Below are positions 23,814 to 35,800 of a stretch of DNA of 64,000 nucleotides, one piece after another; the stretch's first letter is position 1; the number at the start of each line of letters is the position of its first letter. Below the pieces are notes generated by a model. That model saw only the letters and a list, made by a program, of their open reading frames with translations. It did no database searches and had not been told where the DNA came from. Origin of the DNA: Rhizophlyctis rosea (lineage: Eukaryota > Chytridiomycota > Chytridiomycetes > Rhizophlyctidales > Rhizophlyctidaceae); NCBI GenBank assembly GCA_027596075.1, contig JADGJC010000132.1:1-64000 (forward strand). Direction: 5' to 3'. The position numbers and the translations under genes are program-made.

Positions 23814-25664
23814 CTTGTCAAGCTAGACGCGGTCGGATGTTGTAAGATTAGGTGAGTTGATACTTCAGCCGAACTGCGCTGCTCGAGATGATCAGTAGAT
23901 TGCGACGTGCGGTGGTTGGAAAAGTATGGGAAGATCCGGAAAGTCAGAGATGAGATGGGGGTATTTAGAAGAAGGGTTCTGTGCCAAGTTTTGCCAAGAC
24001 GCGAAAGCACCACGCGAGGTGGAGAAGCAAGAGGCGGTCCTTGAGCAGTCAAAGTCAGCACTCTGGCCTTTTTGAGTCATGCCATTTCAATGGGGTGGAG
24101 GATGACGTAATTAATGCACCCCGATTTTGAGACACGTTCCACAGGCGTTCCAACCTTTGATACCGTACTCTCTGCGCTATTTTTGCATACACTTGCAACT
24201 TCCCCTCTCCAGGGCCACGTCGCTCCGTTGTTCAGAGTTTCTTCTAATTTGGTGGACAAGATGCACTTGCACTTATTGATATACATCAAACTATTCTGAT
24301 TAGTCTCCTATGTTCATATACGAGTGGCTGCCAGTTCACATTGTCCATGAAATCCGTTTCGGTGTTATCACAGTCACAGGATGCATAGATATGGGCTCCC
24401 TTATGTCCGCGTCAACTGCGTAAGGGTGAAAAAGGAGGACATATCGGTCTTCGGAACGCGGGTAGCTGCATACATGGAGCGGTGTGAGTAAGCTTTTCCC
24501 GATCATATGTCGCATAATGCTGTATCATGTGCATTGCGCTACATGGAACCATGCATCAGTGAAAGATGGGCGATCTGCGTTTCGCTCTGCGACAACGGCT
24601 GTCCCTTGCCTTCGAAAGATTGCCGTGAACAAAACTGAAAGCTCTGATGCTCAACTCAGTTGCATATGCCGGAGTGTTGAGCAAGTATATCCGCTATTCC
24701 CCTGCCTTCATCCATACCGACATTCTGGGCATCAATGTTATGAGCATTGAGCGCAAATGAGATCGTCCGCTGTGCACTGCTAATGAGCACATGAATGTGC
24801 GCTATGGAACAACCGACACTCTGCCTGTGCCTTACGTGAAAGGGTTGATGGTTGTTCGATGATAGAACATTTCTGCCTTGTGTTACCCATTCTGTAACTT
24901 TGAGCAAATTGAATGTCACGCTCGGGCCAACCTGTCGGACCCAGATGGCTCCTTCATCTTACTCAAATAGTATATGGAGGGTGTGACGAGGGAACCCACC
25001 TCCGCTATGCTGCGCCACACGGGTAGAGCAAAGACGCCCTGCGCGTGTCACCCGCCCCGAAGCTCTCCTTCTGGTAAGGTGGAGGTGGAGCGTCTGGTCT
25101 TCTTAGTGGAGAGCCTGAAGACAACTTCACACCAACAGAAAGTTGCGCAACCGAGATTGGCTCTTCTCTACTCTGGAACACATTTCCCAGATGCCGAGAC
25201 GGCAGTCATAACGTGTTGAAAAGTCTTCCCGGCCGGGCTTTCTCTATCTGTCGCAGGCACCGTCGTCAATTGCCACTACAATAGTCGTTGAACCCCTTCA
25301 CGCTCAATAGCAACTCCTCCTCCCACTCATTTCACCAACCTTTCCCTCCAAAACTCGGAAGCGGCTCGACCTACTTGGTAGTGTCGGTAGTGTCGGCTAG
25401 GAAGTCAACCGTCAGTGGGAATATACTTGGAGTCTATCTGCATAAACTCCAGCAGTCCGGATTGTGGGGTTGCGGGAAGTCGAACGTTTTTTGTGTATTT
25501 TTGGTGGAAACGGGACTTCATACGTCAATGTGCTGAGAACGAGCCAAGTCAGATAGTGCTTCCTCGTCAACGATAGTGTTGCACGACACAGCACTCGGGC
25601 ATCGCGTTCATCGTTCACCACGCTATCCAACCACATATCTACAACGTACTCATAACCCGCACAG
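23814..25664. other. Intergenic, divergent TVP18 / SH3-RA promoter region
   Basis: About 1.85 kb containing the 5' flanks of both neighbours. Small open frames (under about 90 codons) on both strands lack recognisable domains and have no consistent splice structure. No RNA gene or repeat was recognised. Confidence 0.55.
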
Positions 25665-28600
25665 ATGTCGATGGACGAAGACGACGTCGATGCGGCCTTC
25701 GCGCCGATCGATGAACCGATAGATTTTGGGCTTGTTTATGCGCTGCATACTTTTGTTGCGAATTTGGAAGGACAAGTTTGCGTTTTGAAGGGGGATTCGT
25801 TGGAGTTGCTGGACGACTCAAATTCATATTGGTGGTTGGTGAAGTGTATCAAAACCGATGAGGTTAGTAGAGATGAATTTCGGCAGCATGTGCATATGTG
25901 GTCATACACATATCGATGGTGTGCACAACATCTCTGGCAGGATGCTAATCGTTCATTTTGTCTCATCAGATTGGATATATACCGGCAGAAAACGTTGAGG
26001 TATGCTGCTCACCTGTGAGGTCGAGTGCGTCCAGTGTCATTGAAAGTTCATTGTTCGCAGACGCCGTTTGAACGATTAGCACGCCTCAATAAGCACCGAA
26101 ACGTAACAGTCACCCTCGTCCAAGGCGAGGACTTCATAATAGCAGAGCAACAGGCCCAGGCCGCACGAGAAAATCCGAATCGGCGGAATATAGTCTTTTC
26201 AGAGTACCATGAGGAGATCTTCGAAGATGAAGATGACGATGAAGATGAAGCTTCTGTTGTTTCGTCACAGCCATCATCGCCAGTCGCATCATCACCGAAG
26301 GGGCGGGAAGGTACACCGAAGATGGGTTTCTTCTCGGTGAGACATGTATTCTCTATCATTTCCATGTGCCGAACAGCGGCTCATTGTGATGTAATACCGT
26401 AGAAATTGTTGAAGCGCGGCTCATCCAAAAAGAAGAATGAGATTATACCACCCAAGCAGCTTGAGAAGCCGCAGGTCCAACAACCACCAGAATCGCCAAC
26501 AGCAACCACATCGCCGGCGATAGAAACAACCCAGGTACTTGTCCAAATACTATAAAGGGAATAATGCGCAGTTCGGTATTGACTTCTCTTATAGGAGCCA
26601 ATCAACGTCTTACGCATATTCGCCGGCAACGTAGACCTGAAAGCCACGTTCAAAACGGTAGCTTTGACACATCAGATGACGACAGCAGAGCTGCTAGCCT
26701 CGGCTTTGAAGCGATTCCGAGTCCCGGGAGCCAGCACAGAAGATTGGTATCTCACCGTTCTGCACATGGATTCCCGTGAGTATTGCATTACGTGGCAGTA
26801 CATCCATATCTGTCATATTCCAACCACTCCAATTTGACAGAGGAAAAGCGACTAAAAGAAGAAGACAACGTCTTCAACGTCCTGGAAGAACTTCGACATA
26901 AAAGCTTGCCCGGTATCGGTGACTTTTCCCATCTAGCCAAAACGGTCGTATCGGACGGCCGGGTATCCTCCGTTCGCATGAACGACGATAACATCATCAA
27001 AGTCATCATCAACAAGCAGTTGAACCTGTTTGAGAAGAACTTCCACTTGATGCGGATTTTGTTGTATGCAGACGATGATCCGACGGGCAAGATGCGTCAG
27101 TATAAGACGATTGGGGCTAGTAGTGAGTCGACTGTGGAGGAGGTTGTGCAGTTGGCGGTGAAGAAATTCAAGTTGCCGCCGACGAAGGGCTTTGTCTTTA
27201 CGTTGGTGTCGAATATTAAGGGTGAAGGTATGGTTTTGAAGTTTCTGAAGCTTGAGGGAAGAAGTGTTTGTGCTGATGATACACATGCACATACAGAAAT
27301 TGCTCGAGATAACTCGGAGCGAATACTGCCACTCGTAAAATTGGCCGAAAGCGGTGTGGACGTCACTTTCATTCTGCGGCGCACTTGGACTGGACCTGGC
27401 GCAGCACCTGTGGATTCGATGAATACCACGTTTGCCAACGCCTCGCCCAACGCCAACACGTCTCTTATGGATGACATCAAGAACATCCTGCAACATAAGC
27501 CTGGGTTCCTGGATGAGCTGCCGAACACGGAAAGTGGCGCCCAGAAGTTGGAGAGTGTAATGAAGGGTGAAGGGGATGAGGAGTCTGAAGTTGGGACGGC
27601 GAAACAGTCTGATGTTGAGGGTGGCGCTGAGGAGCGGGATACTGTGCCGAGGGAAGGTGGGGAGGAGAAGAGTGGTGGGCTGTCGGATGGGGAAGGGCCA
27701 GCACCGGAGATCCTTGCACGGAAAACGTCATTGCGGTATGATTGGGATATCGTTATGCGGGATGCGAGGATGCCACCAGAGCAGAAGTTGCTGGAACAAG
27801 CGGGAGATGTTAGTGGCGTGATGAATGGAAAGATCATTCCGGGTGTTGGGGAACAACCAGGTCGAACCTCCGCAGACGGTGGGGCTGATAGATCGGACGT
27901 TGGCACTTCTGAAAATGTGAGCAGGCGGTCTGCAACTGCAGACGGCGATCAGCCCGTCATACCGCCGAAATCGGGGAGGAGATCGTCGCAGTCGAGTCGA
28001 CGGGGCTCGCAGGCGTCGCAGACTAGCTCGGTGTCCACATCACTTCCAACGGAGCCGGTTCCAGCTTTGTCGGGACGCGCCTCACCATTAGTCGATCGGA
28101 AATCCATCGATACCGAGCGAAAAAGTTCCGACTTGAGCCGCCCAGCATCTCGCTTAGACTCCAGAAGTCCCAGTGCAGAAGTTGAATTGCGTCAGTCATA
28201 TCCGAGTGCATCGGTGAAAGAAAGCATCGATGAAAGCCAACCGACAACTCTTACCGTACCACCCAGAGCACCCTCTGAAGCACAATCCGACTCCGACCTC
28301 ACACCCGTCCAACGCCGCCCCAGCACGTCGAAATCCCAAGTCACCGACGACGAAGCGGCAGAATCCCGATCCAGTACCGCCAACTTCGCCATGATGGAGG
28401 AATACCTCGACGAAATGCTCACTGGAGAACCGGACACTAACAAACTCGCCAACCTCGAAACCGCCATTCGCCAATCCACACTCAGCCGCAAACCACCCAC
28501 CGCACCACCCACGCCCTCACACCCCGTACCAAAATCACCCAGCACGACGCGCCCGCCACATATTATTACGAATGGTGTAGCAGGACAGTACGACGATAGT

Positions 28601-29302
28601 GGGTTGGGCGACTTGTTGAAGCGGAAGACGCTTAGTCCGAAGGTCCCGAGGGCGCCGTCGCGGATGGGTATGGGGGATGGTGGGGCAATGATGAGTCCAG
28701 CGTCGAGCGTTGGGAGTGCGAGGGAGAGGGAGCTTTCGACTATTGGAAGGAGTTATTCGGCGCGGAGTGGGAGTTTGAGTCAGATTTTTGAGGATATGAC
28801 GGTGGATTTGGAGAGGAGTTTGAGTAGGAGTCGGGGAAGGGCGGGTGGGAAGGGGGCGGTGGGGAATGGGGTTGGATATGTTAATGGACATGGGAATGGG
28901 GTTGGNNNNNNNNNNGGGATTTTTGGGGCGGATTTTTTCCGGTGTTTGTGTTGGGTGGGGGGGCGGGGGGGGCTGGGTTGGGGTTGGTTTTGGGTTGGTG
29001 GACGTTTGGGGTTGGGGTTGGGGAGGGGCCGGAGGGGGGTGGTGGTGTTGGGGGAGGGGGAGGGACGGGGAAGCCGGGGTTGGACTCTGCGGTGGGGTTG
29101 GACAAGTATAAGGAGGCGGAGGCGATGTTGGGGAATATGCAACGGGTGAGTTTCGTACATGGCTACTATTGGTCATCGGTTTGCTTCCCATCCACTTTGT
29201 TCTGAACTGTTACTGATTCCAAAGCGTTATTAGGATCTGGACAATATCGTATCAAACGCCGTTTCAGTATATCGGGTGCAAGATTCGCTCTCCATACATT
29301 AG
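25665..29302 (+). CDS. SH3 and tandem Ras-association domain scaffold protein
   Basis: Predicted signalling/polarity adaptor. Exons: 25665-25862, 25970-25999, 26061-26336, 26403-26534, 26595-26775, 26841-27227, 27297-29145 and 29234-29302. Residues about 20-80 are an SH3 domain in which the usual ALYDY is ALHTF, with SYWWLVK and GYIPAENVETPFERLARLN following, a form shared with fungal polarity SH3 proteins. Acidic and Lys-rich linkers follow. Two ubiquitin-like RA modules come next: NVLRIFAGNVDLKATFKTV... and HLMRILLYADDDPTGKMRQYKTI...VTFILRRTW. The remaining half is Ser/Pro-rich and probably disordered. A 10-base N gap (28906-28915) falls in a G-rich coding stretch; the frame after the gap differs from that before it, so the true gap length is unknown. 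The end reads GLDKYKEAEAMLGNMQR, then a last exon to TAG 29300. Confidence 0.88.
28906..28915. other. Assembly gap (10 N)
   Basis: Ten Ns inside the SH3-RA gene, in a strand made almost only of G, T and A with runs of up to eight G. The frame preserved downstream (GKPGLDSAVGLDKY) is not the frame entering the gap, so the run of ten Ns is not a true length. Confidence 0.98.
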
Positions 29303-31646
29303 GGGCGGTAACATTGGAGGGACTGGGTGGGGATGGGAGGGAAATACCCAAATTTATCTTTATGTATATTCTTTTGGATACGTTTTTTTGTTTCTTTTTC
29401 TTCACTTTTGTCTTTAATTATTTTTGTTGCAAGGCTTTTGTCTCTTTGTTGTTTAGAATGAGCTTTTTGTGATTTTTGATGATGTTTATGTAGTTTTTCT
29501 GGGGAGCCCAATTAGAGGGGATGGTTGGAGGGGTTTGGAAGGGAGGGACGGGGTGGATGGCTATGATTGATGAATATTGCGCGTTAGAGGGGTGTTTGGT
29601 TTGTATGAGGATTGTTTTCTGAAATATGGTAAACGGGATGTGATGGCTTGTGAATTGTTTTTGGGAGTTTTTTTTTGGTTTGCTTTGTTCGGATTGTTTG
29701 AGGAAACTTTGTGGCGTTCGACCCATCGTGAGGGTCCTTTGACAGCGGGACCCTGTGGCTTCATGGTGGCTGGTGTTGTGGCTTTATGTGGCTTACGAGG
29801 CCCAAGAGAAGCCCCCAAGAGCCTGGAAATTTGACGCGTTTTGTTTCCTTTCTAGCATCTTCACGATCTGCATTCGGTGATGTACATTCGCGATTTACAT
29901 CCACATGCACTCACATGCACTTTTCGCTCGTCGTCCTCACTATTGGCACACATCCATCACCCCTCCCTCATCCTCTATTCGCACTTCGCGTCAACAATCA
30001 AATGGGAATTGCATTTTCCAGTTGAGTATTCAGTGCGGTGGGCTAATAGTGCAGCGAGCAATGTGGTTGGCAAGTGCGGTCGGTATTCCGAGATGCTCTT
30101 TTTGAGTCATCAGATCCGCCCTCTCTGGCTTCACGGCTACTGGGGTATAATGTTGTGGTTTGCTTCGCTCCATCAGCGTTTCTGGCAAGTTGCTTGCAAC
30201 TTGCTGGTAGTAAGTCGAATGTGGATTGGCCCGAATACTGCACCAGTCACTTGTCGTACGCTTGCTCCTCACTATTGGCTTTCATCTCCTTTCATGCGTA
30301 TTGGTTTTGTGTGCGTTTATGTCTATCGTTTCCTTTTTCTTCCAACATCAGGCTTTTGTCAAGATATCCAGACATCCAGATATAGTATATTATGTTGATA
30401 TTTGCTTGCTCCCAGCACATGTGGCAGTATCGCTATTAGTGAGTCGGCTGTGGACGTGCCGTCTTGTACTAGTCACTCGGTGTACGCGTGCTCTCTGAGC
30501 TGTCAGTATTGCAACTCGCTTGGTGCGATTTGTTTTTCGTTTATGTTCACCTCCCAGTCTGTTTACCTCAAAGTTTTCGAGACAGTTTGCAAATGTATGT
30601 GTGCACCAAGTAAGTGTAATGATGGAGCTGGTGATGTTGAGGGCAACGTGGTTGACGAGTGCGATACGATGTCTGAGATGTCCTTACTGGCACATCATAT
30701 CCGCCCTTGTAGCTTTGACTCCCGGGTTATACGTTGTGGTTTGCGTGTTCCCAGCGCATTCTGGCATTCATGCCATGCTGTAAGACGTCTGGGACGTCCC
30801 GTCATCGTTATCAGTCACTCGTTGTACGCGGGCTTCCACTGCCAGAACCCATCTCCTTTCTCTCCCTTGTAGCTTGTAGCATGTGCGTTCACCTTGTCTT
30901 TTATTCTCGTATTTTTCCAAACATCTCTGTATACCAAGACCTCCATGCTTGCCTTGTACCGCTTTGATATGTATGCTTTGTTAGCGTGGCTAGTGCCTGG
31001 ATGCATCTAAATCCGTGCTAGAGTGGGTAGTTGCCCGTGTGTTCTTTGACTGTATCCAACATGCACATGACAGCGATTACCCCTCACCATCCGGTAAATC
31101 ATATTGACTGGCTGTTGAGCGAAGGGGCATGTCTCTTGAATGTTGTGATGGCGACGTCCTTCACAAGGCGAAGGTTTAAAAATCGCTCTTTCAGTTTCGA
31201 CATGCGCGCTTCATTGCAGAGAAGCGACCTCAGCACTGTTAGACTATCATCAGGTCAAGTTCTTTGCACATGGTACGATTTAAGTGTGCAACGGCAGACC
31301 TTTGTCTCAAGCAATCTTGATCTCTTCTCATGGGGCCAAGCCATGCAGGATGCAGCGAAAAGCTCATGGATAGGGATCTTTAAGGGGGCCCACCTCTCCG
31401 CAAAAGTCATGAATGCATGAATGAAGGTCAGCCTTCCCATTAAATGTCATGCCTCACATGCCGGAAACCTCAAGGTTTCCCCAACAACAAGCGGCGGCGG
31501 CAGGAATGCCATTGAACTACCTGATGACTCGCTTCAACGAATTCTATATGCCATCCACCAACATCTAATCTAGTGCTCTACATAGCCCAGCTAAACAACT
31601 GTACCTAGTCAACACATCGATCTACGACAGTCCGACCTTACTACTG
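29303..31646. other. Intergenic with degenerate long repeats
   Basis: About 2.3 kb between the 3' ends of the SH3-RA gene (plus) and the DPY-30 gene (minus). T-rich 3' flank first (29303-29700), then a region of diverged repeat copies (see separate entry). Open frames up to 173 codons are within the repeats and show no domain. Confidence 0.55.
30046..30975. repeat. Degenerate interspersed repeat, two long copies and one partial copy
   Basis: About 30046-30400 and 30640-30975 align over most of their length: CAATGTGGTTGGCAAGTGCG against CAACGTGGTTGACGAGTGCG, then ATCAGATCCGCCCT against ATCATATCCGCCCT, GTTGTGGTTTGC in both, and later AGTCACT(T/C)GT(C/T)GTACGC. A partial middle copy lies at about 30405-30610. 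Identity looks moderate, so the copies are old. No terminal repeats or transposase were found. Confidence 0.6.
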
Positions 31647-32162
31647 CTATTGAACGACTCTTGTCATCATTCGTTTACGTAAATGACCTTCTATATGTTT
31701 CTCTTCATCGTTTGTTCTCATTGCGCCAGGGCGCACCACAACACTGCCAGTCAGTCGCACTTGGACTTGAGTCCTGATATCTTCGTAGTAGTGTGAGTTC
31801 AAGCTGTTTGGTACTAAATCATGAATAACCTCGCTGAAAAAAACCGCGTATGAGAGAATTTGAAATGACGACATACCAGACGGCTCCACATCTCTTGCAC
31901 CGGCAGCATCTAACCGCCCACCATCAGCAACAGGTCCATTCCTCTCATAATACGTAGCCAAGAACCTCCCCAAAAACTCCACCGGATCCCGCGGCTGCCT
32001 CATAGCTATTTCCGCAATACCCTCTCGCAGTGCAGGTCCTACGACATTGACAAGATAACTGGTGTCTGGCGTGTGTGTGTAGTTTACGGTGTAAGTTTGG
32101 GGTTGAGTCGCAAGCCTTTGGCTGGCTGCTGTTAGGGAAGTGAAGAAGTCGGATGCGGCCAT
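31647..32162 (-). CDS. DPY-30-motif protein
   Basis: Small protein with a Dpy-30 dimerisation/docking motif: YLVNVVGPALREGIAEIAM followed by RQPRDPVEFLGRFLA at about residues 35-70. In this family the two-helix motif mediates dimerisation and peptide docking, for example DPY30/Sdc1 in COMPASS histone methyltransferase and radial-spoke or adenylate-kinase proteins in cilia. Reading straight through gives 171 residues ending at 31647. A strong GTATGT donor at 31876 and a T7CAG acceptor 43 bases on would instead give a 101-residue protein stopping at 31814, close to the 99 residues of human DPY30. 43 nt would be the shortest intron in the window, so both models remain open. Start ATG 32162. Role (chromatin or flagellum) cannot be decided here. 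Confidence 0.8.
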   Translation of the reverse strand: MAASDFFTSLTAASQRLATQPQTYTVNYTHTPDTSYLVNVVGPALREGIAEIAMRQPRDPVEFLGRFLATYYERNGPVADGGRLDAAGARDVEPSGMSSFQILSYAVFFSEVIHDLVPNSLNSHYYEDIRTQVQVRLTGSVVVRPGAMRTNDEEKHIEGHLRKRMMTRVVQ

Positions 32163-32893
32163 TGATTGGAATGATGCGTTTGGTCCCGTTTATAGAAATC
32201 GTTTCGTGGTCAAGCGGAAAGGAGCGGCTGAAGCTGAAGGACGCAAGTGATCTTGCAGCGGACGGAAAGCGTGTCTCAAGGGTTGCCTGATTGGTTGATT
32301 CTAGAAGTGGACCCTGCGTTACGCCAGGGTCCTACCAATTGTTTACGACCATACTTCTTTCTCACCACCTTACAAGTTACCAACCACACCACCTTCCCAC
32401 CCCATGGCATGGTTCTAACTTGGTAGCACCACTCACTCACCCGAGGGCTCGTTCTTCTAATCAGCTGCCTCAATCTTTGGCGTGCTAGCTTTGGATGTGA
32501 AGAGTGATCATTCAGAGATGCCTCCTTGGAAATAGTTGATAATCCTTTGCTCATTCCTCAATGCAACAAAAAGCACACCCAAATATGCACTCAAATGGCT
32601 GACAAGTCATGAAACAAACTCCAAATCATACAAACATTTCATTACCATTCATTCACACATCTGCTCCAAACCTTCAACCTTCATTCCCACAGAAAATTAC
32701 CAATACAACACACAAAAAGTAAAGTACAAAAAAAGGCACAAACAAATTACTGACAGAATAAAGGTGTACAAAGAATGCTGCTGCGGACGTAGAGTTCCAT
32801 GATTTTGTGGGTTTGTTGCTATTTATCGCATGAATGGCGGGATAGGGCAACATCATAGCAAGTGTTGAGAAATGTGCAACGTACCGTTCCATT
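32163..32893. other. Intergenic
   Basis: Upstream flank of the DPY-30 gene and downstream flank of the RA-PH gene (both minus). A-rich with no supported gene. Confidence 0.55.
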
Positions 32894-35800
32894 CACTCTC
32901 GATGGACGTGGTAGCTGCACAAAAAGCAGTGTCAGTACAGTCGAATGAAAGTCACAACCCCCATGCTACTGTCTGAGTGAATTTAAGATCACGCCACATA
33001 CCAATTCGTACAGCGCTCATCTCCCCTCCCCTTCCCCCTATACTCACTACACCCGCACTTCCGGCAATTCATTGAATCCGAAATATCAATCAACGGCTTT
33101 GGTCCCGCCAACTTTGCCGAAGTCGACGTCGACGACCCCTTTTCCCTATGCCGAGACGACGAAGACGACGAATGATGCTGTGATCCTGACGACGACGGAT
33201 GCCGAGAGGATGAAGACAAGTGATGGTGATGACGCGATGCTGATGATGATGCTGATGACTTGCTACGTTCCAAATGTGACCCTTCTCGCTCCTTCTCCGA
33301 CCGCCGTCGATGCCGTTCCGGATCCTCCTTTTCCCGTTCCCTCCGTCGCTCACGCTCGCGCTCACGATCACGGTCACCTCCCCCGTTCCGACTATTGCCC
33401 TCCCCTCCTTCCCGGCGTGCGTGTTCTCGCTCCCGCTCCTCCCGTCCCCGACGCCGCTCTCGCTCCCTTTCCCTTTCTTTCTCCCGCTCTCTCTCCCGAT
33501 CTCGTGCATCTGTTCCTCCTGGATGGTCGTCGAAAGTAAGGAGTGGTTTAGGTGATGTGACTACGTCCCCTGAGCGTTGGCGGGTTTGGAAATAGTTGTC
33601 TCCTTCCCGCTCGGATGGTGATAGTGCCTTCTCAAGCAAATGAGTATGGACAGCTTCTCGATATTGCGTTCAATGATCATGAATTACCTCTTCAGGTGTC
33701 TCGATCCCTCTTCGTGGTCGAGACCGCTTCGGTACATCGGATTCAGAAGGAGAAATGACCTGACAAGATTGTCAAAAACATAATCCACGTAAATCTCATT
33801 TCAGCCATATGCAACAAACCTCTTCCGTCGTCACATTGAGAAGAGTACGATTTCGTCTTCGTCTCTCAGCGTCTTCCCTCTCCGAATTTGAGGGCGACAG
33901 GAGCTAGGAATGGAGAAAAGATGTCAGCACATACAGACTAATCCTCGTAAGCACGATCAACACCCACCTCATCATCAATCAACCGCCGATGTCCTCTCGT
34001 ATTCGACCGCTTCAAACCCTCCTTTTCGGACGGCGACAAAACCTCCTCATTCGGATCTTTCCGTACTTTCGTGTGAACCGTCGGTCGTCGAGTAGGCTGA
34101 GATGACTGACTCAACTCCGAGGGTGCAAACTTCAACAGCGGTTCCCCCGCTACCGGCGAGAGTGCCCTTCGCCCCTTATGCTCATCTACATCTTGCCGAC
34201 CACGTGTGGGCGACCATGCTGTCCGTGCTTTGACGCCCCGACGCCGACGTGCTTTCGAAGATAGGTCGTAATCCTCAAACATTTCGGGGAAATCTTCGAA
34301 GGTTTTCTCGCTCTGCAAGAATTATCAGCATTGGCATGCATCGATCGGCTTTGAACGCCCAAGAACTTTTGCTCATACCTTCGCCAGACGCAACGCTAAC
34401 ACCCAATCATATAACCTCTCCTGCTTCTCAACACAAAGGAACTTCACATAGTCCTCCTTATTCTCGAAGTACGTAACACTGTTCGTCGATCGCAATGCAA
34501 AACAGAACTGTGTTGGAGACTTCTTTCGGCGCTGAGACAACGTGTATATATCATAGCTGGCGAGACTGCAAAAGAGTGTTTCGGATGACCCGTTCTGTGA
34601 AAATTATGTTTTAAATAACCTCAAGAATATTGAATCTCAAAACTTCTCGCGGTGGTGCTTACATTCGCGTCTTTGTAGTAGTATATGTTCGAATCACGCA
34701 ACACAAAGAATCGTCGGTTCCATTTTCCAGGCTTCATCTCCATATACATCCAACCTTGCACACGAGGATATCGGCCAGCGAGGGACTATATACACCATTC
34801 GCTGTTAAATTGAGGGAAATGGCCATATGAAATGCCCGCAATGCCTTACCCTTGGAGAAAGGGTATCACGGTACGCATACTTCTTCATGACGATCGCATT
34901 TATAGAAGTCGTTGCGTCCCACGCGGATATTACGTCAGTCACAATCTCCCAATCTCGCAATGGGCGCTCTAGATGATGGGCATGTTGAGTTGTGCATCAC
35001 TGGAATACGGAGCAAATGACGGGCGTCAACTACTTACCGACACCGTAATCATTACAAAGCTCAAACAGAGTCCAGTCCGGCGACACGTCCAAATGGAACT
35101 TCGTGACAACATCCTCAATGATTTGATCGGCGGACATCAGCGACGTTAGAAGAAGAGTCTTAAAGGTGCGAGCATCTTCGATATAGATACGGGTTGTGAT
35201 CTGTTGTTGTCAGCTGTTAGATGTTGAACTCCGTCATTGAGAATGGTTCATGATTCATGCCTTCTTCACGTTGGCTTCATTAAGTTTTGCCATGATGGCG
35301 CGTGCCTTCGCCTGTTTGGTCTCAAGATCATCCTCCCGTTCCTGCAAGCGATGTCAATTTGACATTCGGATGAAGCATCCGCTATATGACCTACCTTTCC
35401 CCTGGACGATCGACTGGCATCCTCCGAAGATCTGCTATCACTCGCCGACTCCACAACCCCTTCCAACCAATCCGGCCGTTTTGTCGATGTTGTAAGGTTT
35501 GCAATGTCAGGAAGTGGTGCCCCCGATAGTGCGCGCGAAAATCTATTCCGCTTGATATATTTATCCAGAATGTCTAAAAGTCCGTCCATATCATCATAGT
35601 CTTCCAGCGTGACGTTCTCCAGAACGGGCGCCTCCCCAGATTCATCATTCCCGTTTTGTTCTTCCTCGGCACGCAACTTCTCCCCAAGGGGCTCCTCGTC
35701 ATCGTCTTCTACATCAACATCCGACTCGTGTTCTTCCGAAAGGTCATCTTCGCCGACATCTGCGTCATCCTCAGCATCACGCCGCCGCCGCCATCCCTTA

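Noticed and set aside
28535..29191. Pro-rich minus-strand frame crossing the N gap
   Set aside because: Antisense shadow of the G-rich SH3-RA coding strand.
32989..33001. C-terminus NWYVA by reading through the last intron of the RA-PH gene
   Set aside because: A GTATGT donor and a TTTTTGTGCAG acceptor restore a CxxC pair, which is the more credible end.
33072..33595. Plus-strand Pro/Arg-rich frames opposite the RA-PH gene
   Set aside because: Shadow of the Arg/Glu and Ser/His low-complexity coding strand.
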